19,194 bases of DNA from CAZHDI01 sp964531285 (GTDB taxonomy: Bacteria > Pseudomonadota > Alphaproteobacteria > JAJFIK01). This document shows, piece after piece, positions 16,233-19,194 of this stretch. The notes beneath the pieces were generated by a model that was not told the origin of the DNA, searched no databases, and saw nothing but the letters and a program-made list of their open reading frames with translations. Made by a program: the position numbers and the translations under genes. The stretch is from NCBI GenBank assembly GCA_964531285.1, contig CAZHDI010000061.1, positions 1 to 19,194 of the forward strand, given 5' to 3'. The first letter of the stretch is position 1, and the number at the start of each line of letters is the position of its first letter.

Positions 16233-16718
16233 TTAAAAGGTGGGGCAGCGGACGATTGCACCAGACGCATCCGTACAAGTTGCATTCGATCCTTGTTCCG
16301 GCTCACTCTCCGCCGCATCTGCCTCGGCATCGAGATTGCGCTGTATCGTGACGGTGCCATCCTCATGGTAAAGGAGAATGCCTTCCGTGATGACCTGCCC
16401 ATCCTCGGTCACGATTTTCAGGCCATCCGCGTCTTCCTGAAGCGCATCGATTCCTTCGGATGCGATCGCCGCCTGACAGGCCGTACCCGCGTCGCTCGGC
16501 GTGCAGATCCCGGCCCAATCGCGTGGATCGGCGTTTCTCGGGATGCGGTTCAGGAGCAAAGTCTGAGGCCGGCGCAACAGATCCCGCTTCATCTGATCAT
16601 GCACGATATTGGGGCGACCCATGGGCCGTCTTTGACCCGCGCGCTGGGCCGCCTGTGCCAGATCGGTCACAACGATCAATGTGATAACGCCGATGGCCAG
16701 GGCTGTGATGTATCGCAT
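16233..16718 (-). CDS. Small exported protein with four cysteines and a shared C-terminal motif
   Basis: A 161-residue protein not recognised as a named family. A Sec signal peptide occupies residues 1-24 (hydrophobic run ITALAIGVITLIVVT, ending LAQAA). The mature part begins with a basic segment (RAGQRRPMGRPN, RDLLRRPQ), has a cysteine pair in ICTPSDAGTACQ, an acidic middle (VTEDGQVITEGILLYHEDGTV) and an Asp/Glu/Ala-rich linker. It ends ATCTDASGAIVRCPTF, a second cysteine pair. This terminal motif matches the end of the exported repeat protein at 12438-13358. AAGGAG a few bases upstream fixes the start at 16718, inside a longer open frame. It is divergent from the response regulator and is the first gene of a likely two-gene unit with the beta-barrel protein. 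Confidence 0.8.
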   Translation of the reverse strand: MRYITALAIGVITLIVVTDLAQAAQRAGQRRPMGRPNIVHDQMKRDLLRRPQTLLLNRIPRNADPRDWAGICTPSDAGTACQAAIASEGIDALQEDADGLKIVTEDGQVITEGILLYHEDGTVTIQRNLDAEADAAESEPEQGSNATCTDASGAIVRCPTF

Positions 16719-16805
16719 GTCCCACTCCTTACGGCATCGGTCCGGACGGCCCCACGCCGGATCGGCCACTTAACACCGCCACTATGCCTTCATGCCGTGG
16801 CTGCA

Positions 16806-16886
16806 AAATAACCCGTTTGTTTCAGAAGGGATTTTGGCCATGGGAATGGTGTTACAGACTGTTACAATCGCTTATGCACTGGTAAC
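16806..16886. promoter_or_regulatory. Candidate response-regulator binding site in the divergent intergenic region
   Basis: GTTACA occurs at 16851-16856 and 16861-16866, exactly 10 bases apart, the arrangement bound by OmpR/PhoB-type winged-helix dimers. A GGTAAC (inverted half-site) at 16881-16886 is in phase. On the minus strand a TTATTT box (16811-16806) lies 39 bases from the proximal half-site, almost the spacing seen upstream of 13358. The site lies 45 bases before the regulator ATG, so autoregulation and control of the divergent exported-protein genes are both plausible. Confidence 0.5.
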
Positions 16887-16910
16887 GGAACGCCCCTAAT
16901 CATCATCGTC

Positions 16911-17669
16911 ATGCAAACGAAACCTGTCATTGCCGTCGTTGAGGACGACCCGGAAATCAGGGAACTGGTGTCCGGTCTGCTGTCCCGGGAGAGCTTCGAT
17001 GTCGTGCCGTGTGAGAACGGCGCCGCCCTTGATGTCGCGCTTCAGAACAGGCCGGTCGATCTCATCGTGCTCGATCTGATGATGCCAGGCGAAGATGGCC
17101 TGTCGATTTGCCGGCGGCTATCGTCCGATTGCAACGCCGCAATCCTCATTCTCTCGGCTAAGGGCGAGGACATCGACCGTATCGTGGGTCTGGAAATCGG
17201 TGCCGACGACTATTTGGCGAAGCCGTTCAATCCCCGCGAACTCACGGCGCGCGTACGTGCCGTTCTGCGGCGCCCGGGAAAGCCGGATGGTCACGATCCG
17301 CAAGAGATCGTAACGGGCGAACGGACGCATGCCGACGAGCGGGAAACCTACGTCTTCGAGGGCTGGCGCCTCGATGTCGATAGCCGATCGCTCACCAACC
17401 CGGATGGCGACCCCATCGTCTTATCCGCCGGTGAGTTCTCGTTGCTCGTCGCATTCGCCCGCCGCCCGCGCCGGACCCTGACGAGGGATCAACTTCTCGA
17501 CTGGACGCGTGGAACGGATTCAGCCCCTGTCGATCGTGCGATTGATGTGCAACTGTCCCGTCTACGTCGAAAACTCGGTGACGATCCGCGGGCGCCGCGT
17601 TTTATCAAGACGGTGCGCGGTGACGGTTACTTGTTTGCAGCCGATGTTCAGCGGAACCGGGCGCGATGA
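16911..17669 (+). CDS. OmpR-family two-component response regulator
   Basis: A 252-residue DNA-binding response regulator. The receiver domain (residues 1-120) has the acidic pocket Glu11-Asp12-Asp13, phospho-acceptor Asp55 in LIVLDLMMPG, Ser82 at the Thr/Ser switch position and Lys104 in AKPF. After a linker rich in charged residues, the C-terminal winged-helix domain (about 150-248) shows the trans_reg_C pattern: LSAGEFSLLVAF, RRTLTRDQLLDW, VDRAIDVQLSRLRRKLGDD and IKTVRGDGYLF. The length is normal for the family. No good ribosome-binding site precedes ATG 16911, so translation may be weak or near-leaderless. Its stop overlaps the kinase start (ATGA), so the pair is translationally coupled. 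Direct GTTACA repeats just upstream may be its own target. Confidence 0.95.
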   Translation: MQTKPVIAVVEDDPEIRELVSGLLSRESFDVVPCENGAALDVALQNRPVDLIVLDLMMPGEDGLSICRRLSSDCNAAILILSAKGEDIDRIVGLEIGADDYLAKPFNPRELTARVRAVLRRPGKPDGHDPQEIVTGERTHADERETYVFEGWRLDVDSRSLTNPDGDPIVLSAGEFSLLVAFARRPRRTLTRDQLLDWTRGTDSAPVDRAIDVQLSRLRRKLGDDPRAPRFIKTVRGDGYLFAADVQRNRAR

Positions 17670-19054
17670 GCTTTACGCCGAATATCGGACTGCGCCTGGC
17701 ATTGGCCGGCTTGGTTTTTCTGATCGGATTGCAGTTTGCCATCGCGCTGTCGGCGGCGCGGGATTGGACCCGCAGTTTCGACAGTCGCCATAACCCAACG
17801 ATCGCCGGGCAACTGGAATCGGCGGCCAATCTGCTCGACAGGCTGTCGGTATCCGAACGGCGTGACGCTGTGGCCGCTTTATCCTCGCCCTATCTCCGTT
17901 TTACTTTGATTGCGGATTTTCCCGATCAAGAGCCTGAAAGTCCGATTCTGCCGACCTTCAAGTCCATCGTGGAAAGCTATGCCGAGGTCTTTGGCACGAA
18001 GCGGCCCTTTCGCATATATCGGCGCAACCATGATGGCATCCTGACCGGATTGCTGTTTGGCAGCGGAGCGCATTCCGGGCGCGTCGCGGATGATTTTATC
18101 ATCCTTGTCCGCCTTACCGATGGAGCGGGGCTCGCGGTTGAAGCCAGTCCCGAATACAAGCGTGGGGTTGTGCTGAATATCCTTTCGGTAACCACGGCCG
18201 TTACGGGGCTGATTTGCCTCGGGCTTCTTATCTGGGCGGCCTTTGCAACAACACGCCCCATGTCGCGGATCGGCATTGCGGCGGAGCGTCTGGCGGGCAA
18301 TCTCAATGCGCTGCCGCTGGAAGAGCGCGGCCCCACCGCCGTGCGCAATCTCGCGCGGTCCTTCAATTCGATGCAGAGACAGATCAAGCAACTGGTTGCC
18401 GAGCGCACAATGACGCTGGCGGCGATCGCGCACGACTATCGCACCTATCTGACACGACTCCGTCTTCGTGCAGAGTATATCGAAGACGAGACCCAACGTG
18501 AAAAAGCCGTGCATGATCTCGATGAGATGTCATCTCTGATCGACGAAACGCTCTACTGGGCTCAAGAGGCCGATAAGGCGCCCTCTCCGACGCGTGAGAC
18601 AATTGCACATGTGGTGGACAACGTTGTTGCCGCCCGCCACGAAGCGGCGTCGCCAGTGACGGTGTCCATCTCGTCTGAAGCACGCGATGCCCAGGCTCAT
18701 GTTTCAAGCACAGGCTTGAGAAGGGCGCTCGACAATCTGATTGATAACGCTGTGCGTTATGGGCACGAAGCCCGGGTCGATGTTTTTCTGCAGTCTGATG
18801 ATATTGTCATTCGGGTGACGGATGATGGCGAAGGGGTGCCGGAAGAAGATCTCGCGAGACTGACCGATCCGTTCTACCGCGTGGAGGACTCGCGCTCGCG
18901 CCACACCGGCGGGACGGGGTTGGGGCTTGCGATATCCCAGTCTCTTATTGAAGCGGCCGGAGGCTCCCTGTCTTTACGAAATGGCGGACACGGCGGGTTG
19001 GAAGCCAGCATCCGGTTTCCCAGAGCCACCGGAGCAACGGGGACGGACAAATGA
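17666..19054 (+). CDS. EnvZ-like sensor histidine kinase with unusual H-box
   Basis: A 462-residue inner-membrane sensor kinase partnering the preceding regulator. The first transmembrane helix is at about residues 9-31, followed by a periplasmic sensor segment of about 140 residues, a second helix at about 170-192 and a HAMP linker. The dimerisation/phosphoacceptor helix carries His256 in AHDYRTYLTRLRLRAE. Most kinases of this class read HDLRTPLTR, so the conserved proline is replaced by tyrosine and the leucine by tyrosine. The ATPase domain is complete: N-box DNLIDN (356-361), G1 DDGEGV (386-391), an F-box-like DPFYRVEDS and G2 GGTGLGLA. The start overlaps the regulator stop by four bases. 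The signal is unknown; adjacent envelope-protein genes suggest an envelope or osmotic stimulus, which is inference. Confidence 0.95.
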   Translation: MSFTPNIGLRLALAGLVFLIGLQFAIALSAARDWTRSFDSRHNPTIAGQLESAANLLDRLSVSERRDAVAALSSPYLRFTLIADFPDQEPESPILPTFKSIVESYAEVFGTKRPFRIYRRNHDGILTGLLFGSGAHSGRVADDFIILVRLTDGAGLAVEASPEYKRGVVLNILSVTTAVTGLICLGLLIWAAFATTRPMSRIGIAAERLAGNLNALPLEERGPTAVRNLARSFNSMQRQIKQLVAERTMTLAAIAHDYRTYLTRLRLRAEYIEDETQREKAVHDLDEMSSLIDETLYWAQEADKAPSPTRETIAHVVDNVVAARHEAASPVTVSISSEARDAQAHVSSTGLRRALDNLIDNAVRYGHEARVDVFLQSDDIVIRVTDDGEGVPEEDLARLTDPFYRVEDSRSRHTGGTGLGLAISQSLIEAAGGSLSLRNGGHGGLEASIRFPRATGATGTDK

Positions 19055-19194
19055 ATGCTCCTGGGCCGTCCCAAGCAGGTCCTGGACGGGCTCTGACGGC
19101 GGTGCGGTTCAGCAGGCCCTGCGAACCCACAGGGTTCAGGTCGCCGGACCAATCGGCCCGCATCGCCCCCTTGAACCGGACCACCAAAATCACC
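19055..19194. other. Right-hand edge, no firmly supported gene
   Basis: The last 140 bases are open on both strands to the window edge. A plus-strand ATG at 19051 overlaps the kinase stop by ATGA and reads 48 Pro/Arg-rich codons to the edge, which could be a third coupled gene or chance. A minus-strand frame also enters from the right but continues antisense into the kinase. No terminator was recognised. Confidence 0.3.

Noticed and set aside
15208..16278. Longer version of the beta-barrel protein starting at 16278
   Set aside because: The extension overlaps the end of the neighbouring gene and would bury the signal peptide; GAGGAG fixes the start at 16125.

Overview
The window looks like chromosomal DNA of a GC-rich alphaproteobacterium. 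The evidence is high-GC coding sequence with wobble-GC codons, a dispersed palindromic element at 13705-13774 of a kind I recall from Hyphomicrobiales intergenic regions, and calcium-binding-repeat and Ig-like-repeat secreted proteins. The genus cannot be named from the sequence. No rRNA, tRNA, CRISPR array, integrase or intact insertion sequence was seen.

Layout. (1) 130-1188 (+): a Tat-exported short-chain dehydrogenase. (2) 1500-5278 (-): a giant multi-domain surface or secreted protein made of tandem Ig/cadherin-like repeats, a CAP (SCP/YkwD-like) domain and a C-terminal CBM2-like domain. It is interrupted by a 100-N assembly gap that lies inside an array of perfectly identical 324-bp units. 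(3) 5461-7278 (-): an SLC13/DASS permease with two internal RCK_C domains, divergent from (4) 7678-9366 (+), a membrane-anchored formylglycine sulfatase, followed by (5) 9480-10121 (+), a glutathione-S-transferase-like protein. (6) 10264-10678 (-): a broken locus in which the start of a TetR regulator runs into an unrelated C-terminal fragment. It faces (7) 10769-12274 (+), a GPH/MelB-type sugar-cation symporter with a promoter and palindrome in front. (8) 12438-13358 (-): an exported protein of short degenerate repeats. (9) 13792-14811 (-): an RTX-type calcium-binding secreted protein. (10) 15208-16125 and 16233-16718 (-): an outer-membrane beta-barrel protein and a small exported cysteine-containing protein, probably one transcription unit ending at a clear Rho-independent terminator. 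(11) 16911-17669 and 17666-19054 (+): an OmpR-type response regulator and EnvZ-like histidine kinase, translationally coupled by an ATGA overlap and divergent from (10).

How the parts may work together. The right third looks like a cell-envelope module under two-component control. A direct repeat of GTTACA half-sites with 10-bp spacing sits between the regulator and the divergent exported-protein genes. A very similar double site (GAAACA twice, same spacing, same flanking bases) sits at a similar distance upstream of the exported repeat protein at 12438-13358. The two exported proteins behind these sites share an unusual C-terminal motif, TCTxxSGxxVxCP. I propose a small local regulon; this is inference from sequence similarity. 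The middle part (SLC13 permease, sulfatase, GST, GPH symporter) is compatible with handling a sulfated substrate, but substrate specificity cannot be read from the sequence.
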